Assembly (NCBI RefSeq): GCF_020535565.1
Contig: NZ_CP084758.1
Coordinates: 2,927,001 to 2,991,000, forward strand
Direction: 5' to 3'
Source of the DNA: Shinella sp. XGS7
GTDB taxonomy: Bacteria; Pseudomonadota; Gammaproteobacteria; Burkholderiales; Burkholderiaceae_C
Length of the DNA stretch: 64,000 bases
In this document: positions 53,889-62,754 of the stretch, in pieces
Numbering within the stretch: the stretch's first letter is position 1
Layout: every line of letters begins with the position of its first letter
The notes under the pieces: generated by a model
The model's input: the letters and a program-made list of their open reading frames with translations, nothing else
What the model was told of the DNA's origin: nothing
The model's database searches: none
Program-made: the position numbers and the translations under genes

Positions 53889-55838
53889 ATGTCGCAGAGC
53901 AAGCAATATCTGCCCAGCGCGGATTGGAGCGCGAACGCCCACGTCAAGGGCATGGACGGCTACCAGGCCCTGGTGGCCGAGGCCGAGGCCGACTACCAGG
54001 GCTTCTGGGCCCGTCTGGCCCGCGAGCTGATCAGCTGGCAGACCCCCTTCACCAAGGTGCTGAACGACAGCGACGCGCCCTTCTTCAAGTGGTTCGAGGA
54101 CGGGCGCCTGAACGTTTCCTACAACTGCCTGGACCGCAATGTGGAGCGCGGCCTGGGTGACAAGACCGCCCTGATCTTCGAGGCCGACAACGGCGAGGTC
54201 AGCCGCGTCAGTTACAGCGACTTGCTGGCCAAGGTCTCGCGCCTGGCCAATGCGCTGAAGGCGCGCGGCGTGAAGAAGGGTGACCGCGTGGTCATCTACA
54301 TGCCCATGTCGGTGGAGGGCGTGGCCGCCATGCAGGCCTGTGCCCGCATCGGCGCCACCCACTCGGTGGTGTTCGGCGGCTTCTCGGCCCAGAGCCTGCG
54401 CGACCGCGTGCAGGACGCCGGCGCGGTGATGGTGATCACGGCCGACGAGCAGGTGCGCGGCGGCAAGCAGCTGCCGCTCAAGGCCATCGTGGACGAGGCC
54501 CTGGCCGACAACAGCTGCCCCACGCTCAAGGATGTGATCGTCTACCGGCGCACCGGCGGCAGCATCGGCTGGGTGGCCGGCCGCGACCTCTGGCTGCACG
54601 AAGTGCTGGAAGGCCAGAGCAGCGAGTGCGCGCCGGAATGGGTGGAGGCCGAGCATCCGCTGTTCATCCTCTATACGTCGGGCTCCACCGGCAAGCCGAA
54701 GGGCGTGCTGCACACCACGGCCGGCTATCTCGTCTATGCCTCGATGACGCACAAATACGTCTTCGACTACCAGGACGGCGATGTCTACTGGTGCACGGCC
54801 GACGTGGGCTGGGTCACGGGCCATTCCTACATCGTCTACGGGCCGCTGGCGAACCGCGCGACCACGCTGATGTTCGAGGGCGTGCCGAACTTCCCGGATG
54901 CCGGCCGTTTCTGGGAAGTGGTCGACAAGCACAAGGTCAACATCTTCTACACCGCCCCGACGGCGATCCGCGCGCTGATGGGCGCCGGCGACGACTTCGT
55001 GAAGCGTTCCGACCGCTCCACCCTGCGTCTGCTCGGCTCGGTCGGCGAACCGATCAATCCGGAAGCCTGGGAATGGTATTACAACGTCGTCGGCGAGGGC
55101 CGCTCGCCGATCGTCGACACCTGGTGGCAGACGGAAACGGGCGGCATTCTGATCACGCCGCTGCCGGGCGCGACGCCCCTGGTGCCGGGCTCCTGCACCT
55201 TGCCCTTCCCGGGCATCACCGCCGCCATCGTGGACGAGCTGGGCAACGATGTGCCCAATGGCCAGGGCGGCATCCTGGTGGTGAAGAAGCCCTGGCCCTC
55301 GATGATCCGCACCATCTGGGGCGACCCGGAGCGCTTCAAGAAGAGCTACTACCCCAGCGAGCTCAAGGGCTACTACCTGGCGGGCGATGGTGCCATCCGC
55401 GACGCGGAGACCGGCTACTTCACCATCACCGGCCGCATCGACGATGTGCTGAACGTGTCCGGCCACCGCATGGGCACCATGGAGATCGAGTCGGCCCTGG
55501 TCAGCTGCACCGAGCTGGTGGCGGAAGCCGCCGTGGTGGGCCGCCCGGACGACACCACGGGCGAGGCCATCTGCGCCTTCGTGGTGCTCAAGCGTCCGCG
55601 TCCCAGCGGTGACGAGGCCAAGGCGATTGCCAAGCAGCTGCGCGACCATGTGGCCAAGGAAATCGGCCCCATCGCCAAGCCCAAGGACATCCGCTTCGGC
55701 GACAACCTGCCCAAGACCCGCAGCGGCAAGATCATGCGCCGCCTGCTGCGCTCGGTGGCCAAGGGCGAGTCGGTGACGCAGGACACCAGCACGCTGGAGA
55801 ACCCGGCCATCCTGGAACAGCTGGGTCAGGCTTACTGA
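53889..55838 (+). CDS. acs: Acetyl-CoA synthetase
   Basis: The 649-residue AMP-forming acetyl-CoA synthetase activates acetate to acetyl-CoA. Landmarks are the P-loop [12 protein letters not shown], the [14 protein letters not shown] and WWQTETGG substrate region, and the acetylatable Lys in [10 protein letters not shown] near the C-terminus. GAGGAG lies 8 bases before the ATG. A block from about 54640 to 55190 has foreign codon use: 11 consecutive Pro codons are CCG, while flanks mix CCC and CCG. The frame and protein are intact. The last 42 bases of the gene region are repeated at 55933-55974, another sign of recombination or assembly trouble here. Confidence 0.93.
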   Translation: MSQSKQYLPSADWSANAHVKGMDGYQALVAEAEADYQGFWARLARELISWQTPFTKVLNDSDAPFFKWFEDGRLNVSYNCLDRNVERGLGDKTALIFEADNGEVSRVSYSDLLAKVSRLANALKARGVKKGDRVVIYMPMSVEGVAAMQACARIGATHSVVFGGFSAQSLRDRVQDAGAVMVITADEQVRGGKQLPLKAIVDEALADNSCPTLKDVIVYRRTGGSIGWVAGRDLWLHEVLEGQSSECAPEWVEAEHPLFILYTSGSTGKPKGVLHTTAGYLVYASMTHKYVFDYQDGDVYWCTADVGWVTGHSYIVYGPLANRATTLMFEGVPNFPDAGRFWEVVDKHKVNIFYTAPTAIRALMGAGDDFVKRSDRSTLRLLGSVGEPINPEAWEWYYNVVGEGRSPIVDTWWQTETGGILITPLPGATPLVPGSCTLPFPGITAAIVDELGNDVPNGQGGILVVKKPWPSMIRTIWGDPERFKKSYYPSELKGYYLAGDGAIRDAETGYFTITGRIDDVLNVSGHRMGTMEIESALVSCTELVAEAAVVGRPDDTTGEAICAFVVLKRPRPSGDEAKAIAKQLRDHVAKEIGPIAKPKDIRFGDNLPKTRSGKIMRRLLRSVAKGESVTQDTSTLENPAILEQLGQAY

Positions 55839-55895
55839 GCCGGCGGTTCCAGCCGCGCGCCAGCGCGGTGCGGCGCAGCCGGGGCCCGGGGCGGG

Positions 55896-55929
55896 GCCTG
55901 CTCATATCGCCTTGGCGATGTGAGCAGGC
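55896..55929. repeat. Hairpin between the two copies of the acs 3' end
   Basis: GCCTGCTCATATCG (55896-55909) pairs with CGATGTGAGCAGGC (55916-55929) across CCTTGG, with one G-T pairing. It lies in the 93-base segment that separates the acs stop from the downstream copy of the acs end. It could be part of an inserted palindromic element or a terminator without a T-run. Confidence 0.6.
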
Positions 55930-55932
55930 ACC

Positions 55933-55974
55933 AGAACCCGGCCATCCTGGAACAGCTGGGTCAGGCTTATTGAG
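55933..55974 (+). repeat. acs: Duplicate of the acs 3' end (42 bp, one mismatch)
   Basis: Bases 55933-55974 repeat 55798-55839, the last codons of acs plus the stop and one base, with a single silent C to T change (TAC to TAT). In this copy the frame would read [12 protein letters not shown] and stop, but it has no start and is a remnant. The terminator at 56007-56034 follows this second copy rather than the first, so it may mark the original acs end. Confidence 0.9.
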
Positions 55975-56006
55975 TTGCTGCGGGCTGGGTGCCCGCTCTA
56001 TGTTGG

Positions 56007-56034
56007 ACGGCCGCGACAGCGGCCGTTCGCTTTT
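56007..56034 (+). terminator. Intrinsic terminator after acs
   Basis: ACGGCCGC-GACA-GCGGCCGT followed by TCGCTTTT forms a strong 8-bp stem and T-run downstream of the duplicated acs end. Confidence 0.85.
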
Positions 56035-56108
56035 GCGGCGCTTGAGCCTCGCTTCATGCACGGCGGTCAGCATGGATGGCATCCCGTTCATTGCTTTGTC
56101 CGCCCTTC

Positions 56109-57434
56109 ATGTCCGCCAGCGCCCTGCATACCCGCATCCATGCCCATCTGGACGCCTGGCGTGCGCGGGACTGCCTGCAGGGCAGCGTGGCCCTGGCCCT
56201 GCCCGGCGCGGGGCCCCAGGCGGCGCCCCTGCTGGCCTCGGGGGGGCTGGCGGATCCGGCGCACGGCCTGCCCAATGTCGCGACCACGCGCTTTCGCCTG
56301 GGCTCGCTGAGCAAGAGCTTCACCGCGGCGGCGGTGCTGCAGCAGGTGCAGGCCGGCCGACTCGCCCTGGACACGCCGCTGGCGCGCTTCTTTCCCCGCT
56401 TTCCCTGGGCACGCGAGATCACGGTGCTGCATCTGCTGCAGCATCGCGCCGGCCTGTCCAACTACACGGCCGCGCCCGACTACTGGGGCCAGCGCATGCG
56501 CCTGCCCCACAGCCCGACCCAGCTGCTGGACTGGCTGCACGAGCTGGCCCCCCTGGCCCCGCCCGGCGCCCTGGAGGCCTATAGCAATGGCGGCTACGTG
56601 CTGCTGGCGGCCATCGTCGAGCAGCTGACGCAGCGCGATTTCGCCAGCTACCGGCGCGAGCGCCTGTTCGAACCTCTGGAGCTGGACAGCCTGGCCGCCG
56701 ACGACGGGCGCTGCGTGCTGGAGGGCGCGGCGCGGGGCCGTGTCTACGACGCCGGCTGGCGCTATGCGGAAGCCCTGGACATGGGGCTGGCCTGGGGGGC
56801 CTTCGATCTGGTGGGCAGCGCCCTGGATGTGCTGCGCTGGCTGCAAGCCCTCGACGCGGGGCGGGTGCTGGCGCCCGGAGGCCGTGCCCTGATGCTGGAT
56901 GTGGAGCACCGCAGCCTGGCCTGCGGCTTCAGCGCGGGCTACTGGCGCCTGGGCGCGCAGAGCTGGCGCCTGCCCCAGCACTTCGGCGATGTGAATGGCT
57001 TCTTCGCCTATATGAGCCTGCTGCCCCAGGGCGGGGCCGTGGTGGTGCTGGCCAATGCCTTCGGCCTGCCGGTGGAGCGCCTGGCGCGCGAGCTGGCCCA
57101 GCTCTCCATGGGGGAGGAGGGCCTGCCGCTGCTGTGCGCCGAGGCGCCGCAGGCCCAGGCCCTGGATCCGGGTTTTGCCCCGGGGCATTACCTGGCCGAG
57201 GACGGCTGCAGCCTGGACCTGCTGGAGGGCGGGCCGGGTCAGGGCCTGCTGCTGCGCAGCCGGCGCCGCTATGGCCTGGCCATGCGCTACCCCCTGCGCG
57301 CCGCGGCCGCGGCCGACCAGGCCCTGAGCCGCGTGCTGCCCGAGCGCCTGGAGCTGCAGATCGATGGCAGCCTGCGCTGGTGCGATGCCGAGGGGCAGTG
57401 GCGGCGGCTGCTGCGCCAGCCGGAGCGCGCCTGA
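56109..57434 (+). CDS. Serine hydrolase of the beta-lactamase family (class C-like)
   Basis: The 441-residue protein is a penicillin-binding-protein-like serine hydrolase. Ser66-x-x-Lys69 (GSLSKSF) and the Tyr-x-Asn-type motif YSNGGY near residue 158 are present. The block HLLQHRAGLSNYT is typical of class C beta-lactamase-related esterases and D-peptidases. The first 20 residues show no clear signal peptide, so it may be cytoplasmic, which argues against a true beta-lactamase. About 100 C-terminal residues form a separate beta-rich domain. The substrate is unknown. It lies alone between the acs terminator and the Hcp-like gene. Confidence 0.85.
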   Translation: MSASALHTRIHAHLDAWRARDCLQGSVALALPGAGPQAAPLLASGGLADPAHGLPNVATTRFRLGSLSKSFTAAAVLQQVQAGRLALDTPLARFFPRFPWAREITVLHLLQHRAGLSNYTAAPDYWGQRMRLPHSPTQLLDWLHELAPLAPPGALEAYSNGGYVLLAAIVEQLTQRDFASYRRERLFEPLELDSLAADDGRCVLEGAARGRVYDAGWRYAEALDMGLAWGAFDLVGSALDVLRWLQALDAGRVLAPGGRALMLDVEHRSLACGFSAGYWRLGAQSWRLPQHFGDVNGFFAYMSLLPQGGAVVVLANAFGLPVERLARELAQLSMGEEGLPLLCAEAPQAQALDPGFAPGHYLAEDGCSLDLLEGGPGQGLLLRSRRRYGLAMRYPLRAAAAADQALSRVLPERLELQIDGSLRWCDAEGQWRRLLRQPERA

Positions 57435-57569
57435 GCCGTCACCTGTTCAGCGGACAGGCGCGGGAGCGCTAGGGATACCGGGGCGCCGCTGTGGCGGACC
57501 ATGATGCGCCGCCGAGCCTTGCGCCACGGTGGTTGCGAGGTTTTCGGTCCTTGTTCGGAAAGCCTCACC

Positions 57570-58307
57570 ATGCGCTTCAAGACTGTTTTCGCTTCTCTGC
57601 TGACCAGCACCGTGCTGACGGTGCTGCCCCTCACCGCCCGGGCGGCGGCCGACACCTTTCTGCAGTTCACCGATTCCTCGGGCGTGGCCATCAAGGGGGC
57701 CTCCGCGGACAAGAACCACCCAGGCTGGAGCGAGGTGGAGCACTGGTCCTGGCAGGTCAGTGCCGAGAGCAGTTTCGTCAAAGGCACCGGCGCGGCCGTG
57801 GGCAAGGCCCAGCCCGGCCCGTTCATCTGGACGCAGTCGCTGGATGCCGCCTACCCGCGCCTGTTCACCCAGCTGGTCAAGGGCACCAGCAGCAAGACGG
57901 TCACCCTGGATGTGGTGAAAGGCCTCGGTGGCAAGGCGCCGGAGAGCTTCTTCTCCATGGTCTTCAGCGATGTTTTCTACACCAAGCTTGCCGTGGCGGG
58001 CAGCGCAGGGGGGACGCCCGGCCTGAACGGCGAGTTCGTGTTCAAGCAGATGAGCATGTCCTACAAGCCCCTGGATCCTCTGTCGGGCAAGCTGGGGCAG
58101 GCGGTGACGGCTAGCTGGAATGTGGCCACCAATACGGCGGGGCAGAGCTTCTACGAGTTCAGCGGTGACCCCATGGCCCTGATGGGACTCTCTGAAGCCA
58201 TGGCCCTGAGCGTGCCGGAGCCGCAAACCTGGCTGCTGATGCTGGGCGGCCTGGCTGGCATGGGGGTCCTGTCTCTGCGCCGCAAGACCCGACCCCTGGT
58301 GCGCTAG
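57570..58307 (+). CDS. Hcp-fold protein with signal peptide and PEP-CTERM sorting signal
   Basis: The 245-residue protein has a signal peptide ending TARAAA, then an Hcp1-like domain (about residues 25-195). Its start, FLQFTDSSGVAIKGASAD followed by HPGWSEVEHWSWQVS, matches the Hcp pattern of type VI secretion tube proteins (phe-leu, D-x-x-H-x-G-W, SWSW). The C-terminus is VPEPQTWLLMLGGLAGMGV followed by LSLRRKTRPLVR, an exosortase PEP-CTERM signal. No T6SS genes are nearby, so this is probably a surface or matrix protein that borrowed the Hcp fold rather than a secretion-tube subunit. A strong terminator follows. Confidence 0.8.
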   Translation: MRFKTVFASLLTSTVLTVLPLTARAAADTFLQFTDSSGVAIKGASADKNHPGWSEVEHWSWQVSAESSFVKGTGAAVGKAQPGPFIWTQSLDAAYPRLFTQLVKGTSSKTVTLDVVKGLGGKAPESFFSMVFSDVFYTKLAVAGSAGGTPGLNGEFVFKQMSMSYKPLDPLSGKLGQAVTASWNVATNTAGQSFYEFSGDPMALMGLSEAMALSVPEPQTWLLMLGGLAGMGVLSLRRKTRPLVR

Positions 58308-58323
58308 GACGGTTCGGGCAAGA

Positions 58324-58349
58324 AAAAGGTCGACCGAGGTCGACCTTTT
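58324..58349. terminator. Intrinsic terminator, bidirectional
   Basis: AAAAGGTCGACC-GA-GGTCGACCTTTT is a perfect 12-bp stem between the convergent Hcp-like and cytochrome c genes, with A- and T-rich ends. Confidence 0.9.
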
Positions 58350-58383
58350 CTTTCTTCGCCGGGGCAAGCCCGGCGCTGCGGGC

Positions 58384-58695
58384 TCACTTGGTGCTCAGCA
58401 CCCAGGTGGCCAGCTGCTTGGCTTCGTCGGGCGAGACCTGGGCATTCGGCGGCATGGGCACGGGGCCCCAGACGCCGGAGCCGCCCTTGATGATCTTCTC
58501 GGACAGCTTGGCCACGGCGTCCTTGTCCTTGGCGTACTTGGCCGCCACATCCTTGTAGGCCGGGCCGACGATCTTCTTGTCCACCGCATGGCAGGCCATG
58601 CAGTTTTTCTTCTGCGCCAGTTCGGCATTGGCGAAGGCGGCCGGGGCGGCCAGGGAAGCGGCCATGGCGGCCAGGGCGATCAGAGAGGACTTCAT
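58384..58695 (-). CDS. Class I cytochrome c (c-551/c-552 type)
   Basis: The 103-residue exported protein has a signal peptide ending AFANA, the haem motif CMACH at 32-36 and the axial Met81 in PVPMPPN, all as in cytochrome c551/c552 electron carriers. It acts in the periplasm and passes electrons to terminal oxidases or reductases. GAAAGGAAGCC precedes the ATG. It is divergent from the Trp-rich protein gene and convergent with the Hcp-like gene. Confidence 0.92.
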   Translation of the reverse strand: MKSSLIALAAMAASLAAPAAFANAELAQKKNCMACHAVDKKIVGPAYKDVAAKYAKDKDAVAKLSEKIIKGGSGVWGPVPMPPNAQVSPDEAKQLATWVLSTK

Positions 58696-58834
58696 GGCTT
58701 CCTTTCGTTCTCTTGCATCTCAGGTTCTTGCTGGGGTGTCGGGCAATCTGCACTACAGTCCTGGCAGGAAAGCCGAGCAGCCATTGTAGGCATGGCGGCA
58801 ATGGCCTTACGGAGCAAATCGAGGAGTTGGGCGC

Positions 58835-59080
58835 ATGTGGTTTGTGCTGATCGGGGTCTTGTTGCTTTTGCTCAAGGCGCTTGGCGTGGTGCCGGTGGCT
58901 GACTGGAGCTGGCTGCTGGTGCTGTCGCCCTTTGCGGCCGCCGCGCTCTGGTGGCTCTGGGCGGACTCCAGCGGCCTGACCCAGAAGCGCGCCATGCAGC
59001 GCATGGACGAGAAGAAGGAAGCGCGGCGCCAGAAGGCGCTGGACGCGCTGGGGCAGGGCGAGAAGCAGCGTCGGCGCTGA
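58835..59080 (+). CDS. Small Trp-rich membrane protein (TIGR04438 type)
   Basis: The 81-residue protein begins MWFVLIGVLLLLLKALGV and has a second hydrophobic segment with several Trp (DWSWLLVLSPFAAAALWWLW), followed by a charged cytoplasmic tail (KEARRQKALDALGQGEKQRRR). It matches the small Trp-rich protein family found mainly in Burkholderiales. The function is unknown. GAGGAG lies 7 bases before the ATG and a terminator follows the stop. Confidence 0.85.
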   Translation: MWFVLIGVLLLLLKALGVVPVADWSWLLVLSPFAAAALWWLWADSSGLTQKRAMQRMDEKKEARRQKALDALGQGEKQRRR

Positions 59081-59105
59081 GTTCGGCGCTGCTTCCGCCA
59101 AAAGC

Positions 59106-59130
59106 AAAGGGCGCCATCGGCGCCCTTTTT
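59106..59130. terminator. Intrinsic terminator
   Basis: AAAGGGCGCC-ATC-GGCGCCCTTTTT forms a strong stem with a T-run between the Trp-rich gene and the convergent ilvD gene. Confidence 0.9.
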
Positions 59131-59152
59131 CCATCAGCTCAGCGCTTCGGGA

Positions 59153-60832
59153 TCACTCAAATTTGTCGAGCACGGCGCCCGAGCTGGCGCTGGAGGCGTT
59201 CCTGGCGAACTTGGCCAGCACGCCGCGGGTGTAGCGCGGGGCGGGCTTGACCCAGGCGGCCTTGCGGCGGGCCAGTTCGGCTGCGTCCACATGCAGCTCC
59301 AGCTGCAGCTTGTGGGCGTCGATGGTGATGGAGTCGCCCTCATGCACCAGGGCGATGGTGCCGCCCTCGTAGGCCTCGGGCGCCACATGGCCGACCACCA
59401 TGCCCGAGGTGCCGCCCGAGAAGCGGCCGTCGGTGATGAGCGCGCAGGCCTTGCCGAGGCCCTTCGATTTCAGGTAGCTCGTCGGATACAGCATTTCCTG
59501 CATGCCCGGGCCGCCCTTGGGGCCCAGATAGCGCAGCACCATCACATCGCCGGCCTGGATCTTGCCGGCCATGATGGCGGCCAGGGCGCTCTGCTCGTCG
59601 TCAAAGACGCGGGCCGGACCGGTGATCACGGGGTTCTTCAGGCCGGTGATCTTGGCCACGCAGCCCTCGGGCGAGAGATTGCCGCGCAGGATGGCCAGAT
59701 GGCCCTGCTCGTACATGGGCTTGTCGACCGCGCGGATCACCTCCTGCTCGGGGCTGAGATCCGGCACCTCGGCCAGGTTCTCGGCCACGGTCTTGCCGGT
59801 GATGGTGATGCAGTCGCCATGCAGCAGGCCGGCCTTGAGCAGCACCTTCATCACGGCGGGGATGCCGCCGGCCTTGTGCAGGTCCACGGCCAGGAAGCGG
59901 CCGCTGGGCTTGAGGTCGCAGAGCACCGGGATCTTCTTGCGCATGCGCTCGAAGTCGTCGATGGTCCAGTCCACTTCGGCGGCGTGGGCAATGGCCAGGA
60001 AGTGCAGCACGGCATTGGTGGAGCCGCCGGTGGCCATGATCACGGCCACGGCGTTCTCGATGGCTTTCTTGGTGACGATGTCGCGCGGCTTGAGGTCGGC
60101 CTTCACCGCCTCGACCAGCACGGCGGCCGCGCGCTTGGTGTTCTCCACCACCTCGTCCTCGACATTGGACATGCTGGAGGAGTAGGGCAGGCTCATGCCC
60201 AGGGCCTCGAAGGCCGAGCTCATGGTGTTGGCGGTGTACATGCCCCCGCAGGAGCCGCTGCCGGGGATGGCGCGCTTCTCGATCTGGCAGAAGTCTTCCT
60301 CGCTCATCTTGCCGGCGCTGAATTGGCCGACCGCCTCGAAGACCGAGACGATGTTCAGGTCCTGGCCCTTGTAGTGGCCGGGCTTGATGGTGCCGCCGTA
60401 GATGTAGATGGCCGGCACATTGGCGCGCAGCATGCCCATCATGCCGCCGGGCATGTTCTTGTCGCAGCCGCCGATCACCATCACGCCGTCCAGCCACTGG
60501 CCGCCCACGCAGGTTTCCACGCAATCGGAAATGACTTCGCGTGAGACCAGGCTGTACTTCATGCCCTCGGTGCCCATGGCCATGCCATCCGAGATGGTGG
60601 GCGTGCCGAAGAGCTGGGCATTGGCGCCGGCGGCCTTGAGGCCGATCACGGCCGCGTCGGCCAGCTTCTGCAGGCCGGAGTTGCAGGGCGTGATGGTGGA
60701 GTGGCCATTGGCCACGCCGATCATGGGCTTGCCGAAGTCCGTCTCCTGGTAGCCCATGCCGTAGTACATGGAGCGGTTGGGCGCGCGGGCCACGCCCTCG
60801 GTGATGTTCTTGGAGCGGCGGTTGTAGCTCAT
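59153..60832 (-). CDS. ilvD: Dihydroxy-acid dehydratase
   Basis: The 559-residue protein catalyses the third common step of valine and isoleucine synthesis, dehydrating dihydroxy acids to 2-keto acids with an iron-sulfur cluster. Cluster cysteines are visible in [17 protein letters not shown] and [14 protein letters not shown]. The C-terminal [22 protein letters not shown] block is complete. Two short stretches (about 59452-59502 and 60512-60545) use codons unusual for this window, such as TAT, CCG, ACG, AAA and GAA. It is divergent from a LysR gene with a short, AT-rich shared promoter region. Confidence 0.93.
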   Translation of the reverse strand: MSYNRRSKNITEGVARAPNRSMYYGMGYQETDFGKPMIGVANGHSTITPCNSGLQKLADAAVIGLKAAGANAQLFGTPTISDGMAMGTEGMKYSLVSREVISDCVETCVGGQWLDGVMVIGGCDKNMPGGMMGMLRANVPAIYIYGGTIKPGHYKGQDLNIVSVFEAVGQFSAGKMSEEDFCQIEKRAIPGSGSCGGMYTANTMSSAFEALGMSLPYSSSMSNVEDEVVENTKRAAAVLVEAVKADLKPRDIVTKKAIENAVAVIMATGGSTNAVLHFLAIAHAAEVDWTIDDFERMRKKIPVLCDLKPSGRFLAVDLHKAGGIPAVMKVLLKAGLLHGDCITITGKTVAENLAEVPDLSPEQEVIRAVDKPMYEQGHLAILRGNLSPEGCVAKITGLKNPVITGPARVFDDEQSALAAIMAGKIQAGDVMVLRYLGPKGGPGMQEMLYPTSYLKSKGLGKACALITDGRFSGGTSGMVVGHVAPEAYEGGTIALVHEGDSITIDAHKLQLELHVDAAELARRKAAWVKPAPRYTRGVLAKFARNASSASSGAVLDKFE

Positions 60833-60941
60833 GGGCGAGGTCTCCTGGCGAGTCCGTTCATGCTGGGGAGTCGCCAGTATCCGGCGCGGCTTGCCGGCTT
60901 TCAAATATATTATTCAGTCTGCATTGATATGGTTCACATGA
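60833..60941. promoter_or_regulatory. Divergent promoter region of ilvD and the LysR gene
   Basis: This 109-base gap is AT-rich near 60900-60945, in contrast to its surroundings, and contains TTCA-CA-TGAA (60933-60942), a small dyad, and TATT-rich sequence suited to a LysR-type T-N11-A box. It probably serves both ilvD and the regulator. No -35/-10 pair could be fixed with confidence. Confidence 0.45.
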
Positions 60942-61835
60942 ATGATTGAGCCGCGCAGCCTGCGCCAATTCCTGGCCGTGGCCGAAGAACTGCACTTCGG
61001 CCGGGCCGCCGCGCGCCTGCACATGACCCAGCCCCCGCTCACCCAGGCCATCCAGAAGCTGGAGGCCCAGCTGGGCGTGAGCCTGTTCGAGCGCAGCAGC
61101 CGCTCGGTGGCCCTGAGTCCGGCGGGCGCGGCCCTGCTGCCCGAGGCGCGGCGCCTGCTGGCCGAGCTGGAGGCCCTGCCCGCCCTGGCCCGGGCCGCAG
61201 CCGAGGGGCGCCAGGGGCGGCTGCGCCTGGGCTTTGTCTCCACCGTGGGCTTTGGTGAGCTGCCGCGCTGGCTGCGACGTTTTCGCGAGCAGCAGCCGGG
61301 CATCCAGCTCAGCCTGCGCGAGGCCACGCTGGACGTGCAGCTGCAGGACTTCGCGGCCGAGGCCCTGGACGCCGGCTTCGTGATCCATGCGCCCGAGGCC
61401 CTGCCCAGCGGCTTCGAGGCCCTGCCCATTGCCCGCGAGCCCCTGGTGCTGGCCCTGCCGGCCGAGCTGCCCCAGGCTGACCGCATGCCGCTGGCCGCCG
61501 CGGACATCCTGGACCTGCCCCTGGTGATCTTCCCGCGCGAGATTGCGCCCTCGCTTTTCGACGCGGTGCTGGGTTTCTACCGCGCCCATGGCCGCGCGCC
61601 GCAGATCGCGCAAGAAGCCATCCAGATGCAGACCATCGTCAACCTGGTCTCGGCCGGCATGGGCGTGGCCTGGGTGCCGGAATCGGTCAGGGGCCTGCAG
61701 CGCAGCGGCGTGGTCTACCGGCCGGTGGACGGCCCCGTGCCGGTGAGCGCCACCAGCCTGATCTGGCGGCCCGGCGCGCCGCCCGCGGTGCAGCGCTTTG
61801 TGGCCCATGTGCGCGAGGCCTTGGCGGCGGTGTGA
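60942..61835 (+). CDS. LysR-family transcriptional regulator
   Basis: The 297-residue protein has an N-terminal winged helix (LRQFLAVAEELHFGRAAARL; QPPLTQAIQKLEAQLGVSLF) and a LysR substrate-binding domain (about 90-295). Its close relatives regulate aromatic or organic-acid catabolism. The gene is divergent from ilvD across a 109-base region, the usual arrangement for a LysR regulator and its target. Thus control of ilvD is likely, but the effector is unknown. The ATG at 60942 overlaps the small dyad noted in the promoter region. Confidence 0.9.
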   Translation: MIEPRSLRQFLAVAEELHFGRAAARLHMTQPPLTQAIQKLEAQLGVSLFERSSRSVALSPAGAALLPEARRLLAELEALPALARAAAEGRQGRLRLGFVSTVGFGELPRWLRRFREQQPGIQLSLREATLDVQLQDFAAEALDAGFVIHAPEALPSGFEALPIAREPLVLALPAELPQADRMPLAAADILDLPLVIFPREIAPSLFDAVLGFYRAHGRAPQIAQEAIQMQTIVNLVSAGMGVAWVPESVRGLQRSGVVYRPVDGPVPVSATSLIWRPGAPPAVQRFVAHVREALAAV

Positions 61836-61929
61836 GGGCAGGGCAGAGGCCCGGGGCTGCGCACGGGCCCGGGTGGCCGGCCCCGTATGATGCGCGACCT
61901 GTATCCCTAGAGCGAGAGACGCTGCCGCC

Positions 61930-62748
61930 ATGCTGGTCCATCCCCAGTTCGACCCCATCGCCATCAGCCTGGGCCCCCTGGCCGTGCACTGGTATGGCCT
62001 GACCTATCTGGCGGCCTTCGGTCTCTTTCTCTGGCTGGCCACGCGCAAGATCGGCCAGCCCCAGTTCGCCAGCCGCGGCTGGACCCGGCGCGATGTGGAC
62101 GATCTGCTTTTCTTCGGCGTGCTGGGCGTGGTGCTGGGCGGGCGTCTGGGCTATGTGCTCTTCTACAAGCCGGCCTATTACCTGAGCCACCCGGCCGAGA
62201 TCCTGGCGGTCTGGAAGGGCGGCATGGCCTTTCACGGCGGCCTGCTGGGCGTGATCGTGGCCATGTGGCTCTTTGCCAAGCTGCGCCAGCGCAGCTTCTT
62301 CGAGGTGACCGATCTGGTGGCGCCCTGCGTGCCCACCGGCCTGGCTGCCGGCCGGGTGGGCAACTTCATCAACGGCGAGCTCTGGGGCCGCGCGGCCGAT
62401 CCTTCGCTGCCCTGGGCCATGGTGTTCCCGCAGGCGCATGACGGCGGCATCGCGCGCCACCCCTCCCAGGTCTACCAGTTCCTGGGCGAGGGCCTGCTGC
62501 TCTTCGTGCTGCTCTGGTTCTATGCCAAGAAGCCCCGCGCCACCGGCCAGGTCTCGGGCATGTTCCTGATCGGCTATGGCATCTTCCGCTTCCTGGCCGA
62601 ATTCTTCCGCGAGCCCGACGACTTCCTGGGCCTGCGGGCGCTGAGCCTGAGTCAGGGACAATGGCTGTCCCTGCCCATGATTGCCGCCGGCATCGCCATC
62701 TGGCTCTGGGCGGGCCGCCGCACCCGCGGCGCCAGCGCTGCTTCCTGA
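61930..62748 (+). CDS. lgt: Prolipoprotein diacylglyceryl transferase
   Basis: The 272-residue inner-membrane protein transfers diacylglycerol from phosphatidylglycerol to the lipobox cysteine of preprolipoproteins. Family blocks are the HGGLLG segment in [33 protein letters not shown], which includes the catalytically important Arg and Asn, and [11 protein letters not shown]. It would modify lipoproteins such as the BON and DUF1800 products of this window. It is followed after 6 bases by dnaQ-like gene. Confidence 0.93.
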   Translation: MLVHPQFDPIAISLGPLAVHWYGLTYLAAFGLFLWLATRKIGQPQFASRGWTRRDVDDLLFFGVLGVVLGGRLGYVLFYKPAYYLSHPAEILAVWKGGMAFHGGLLGVIVAMWLFAKLRQRSFFEVTDLVAPCVPTGLAAGRVGNFINGELWGRAADPSLPWAMVFPQAHDGGIARHPSQVYQFLGEGLLLFVLLWFYAKKPRATGQVSGMFLIGYGIFRFLAEFFREPDDFLGLRALSLSQGQWLSLPMIAAGIAIWLWAGRRTRGASAAS

Positions 62749-62754
62749 GTTCCC

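Noticed and set aside
57570-58307. A type VI secretion system locus
   Set aside because: Only one Hcp-like gene is present, with Sec and PEP-CTERM signals; no sheath, baseplate or VgrG genes are near.
60833-60941. An attenuator or riboswitch before ilvD
   Set aside because: The leader is short and no leader peptide rich in Ile, Val or Leu, nor a stable alternative stem, was seen.
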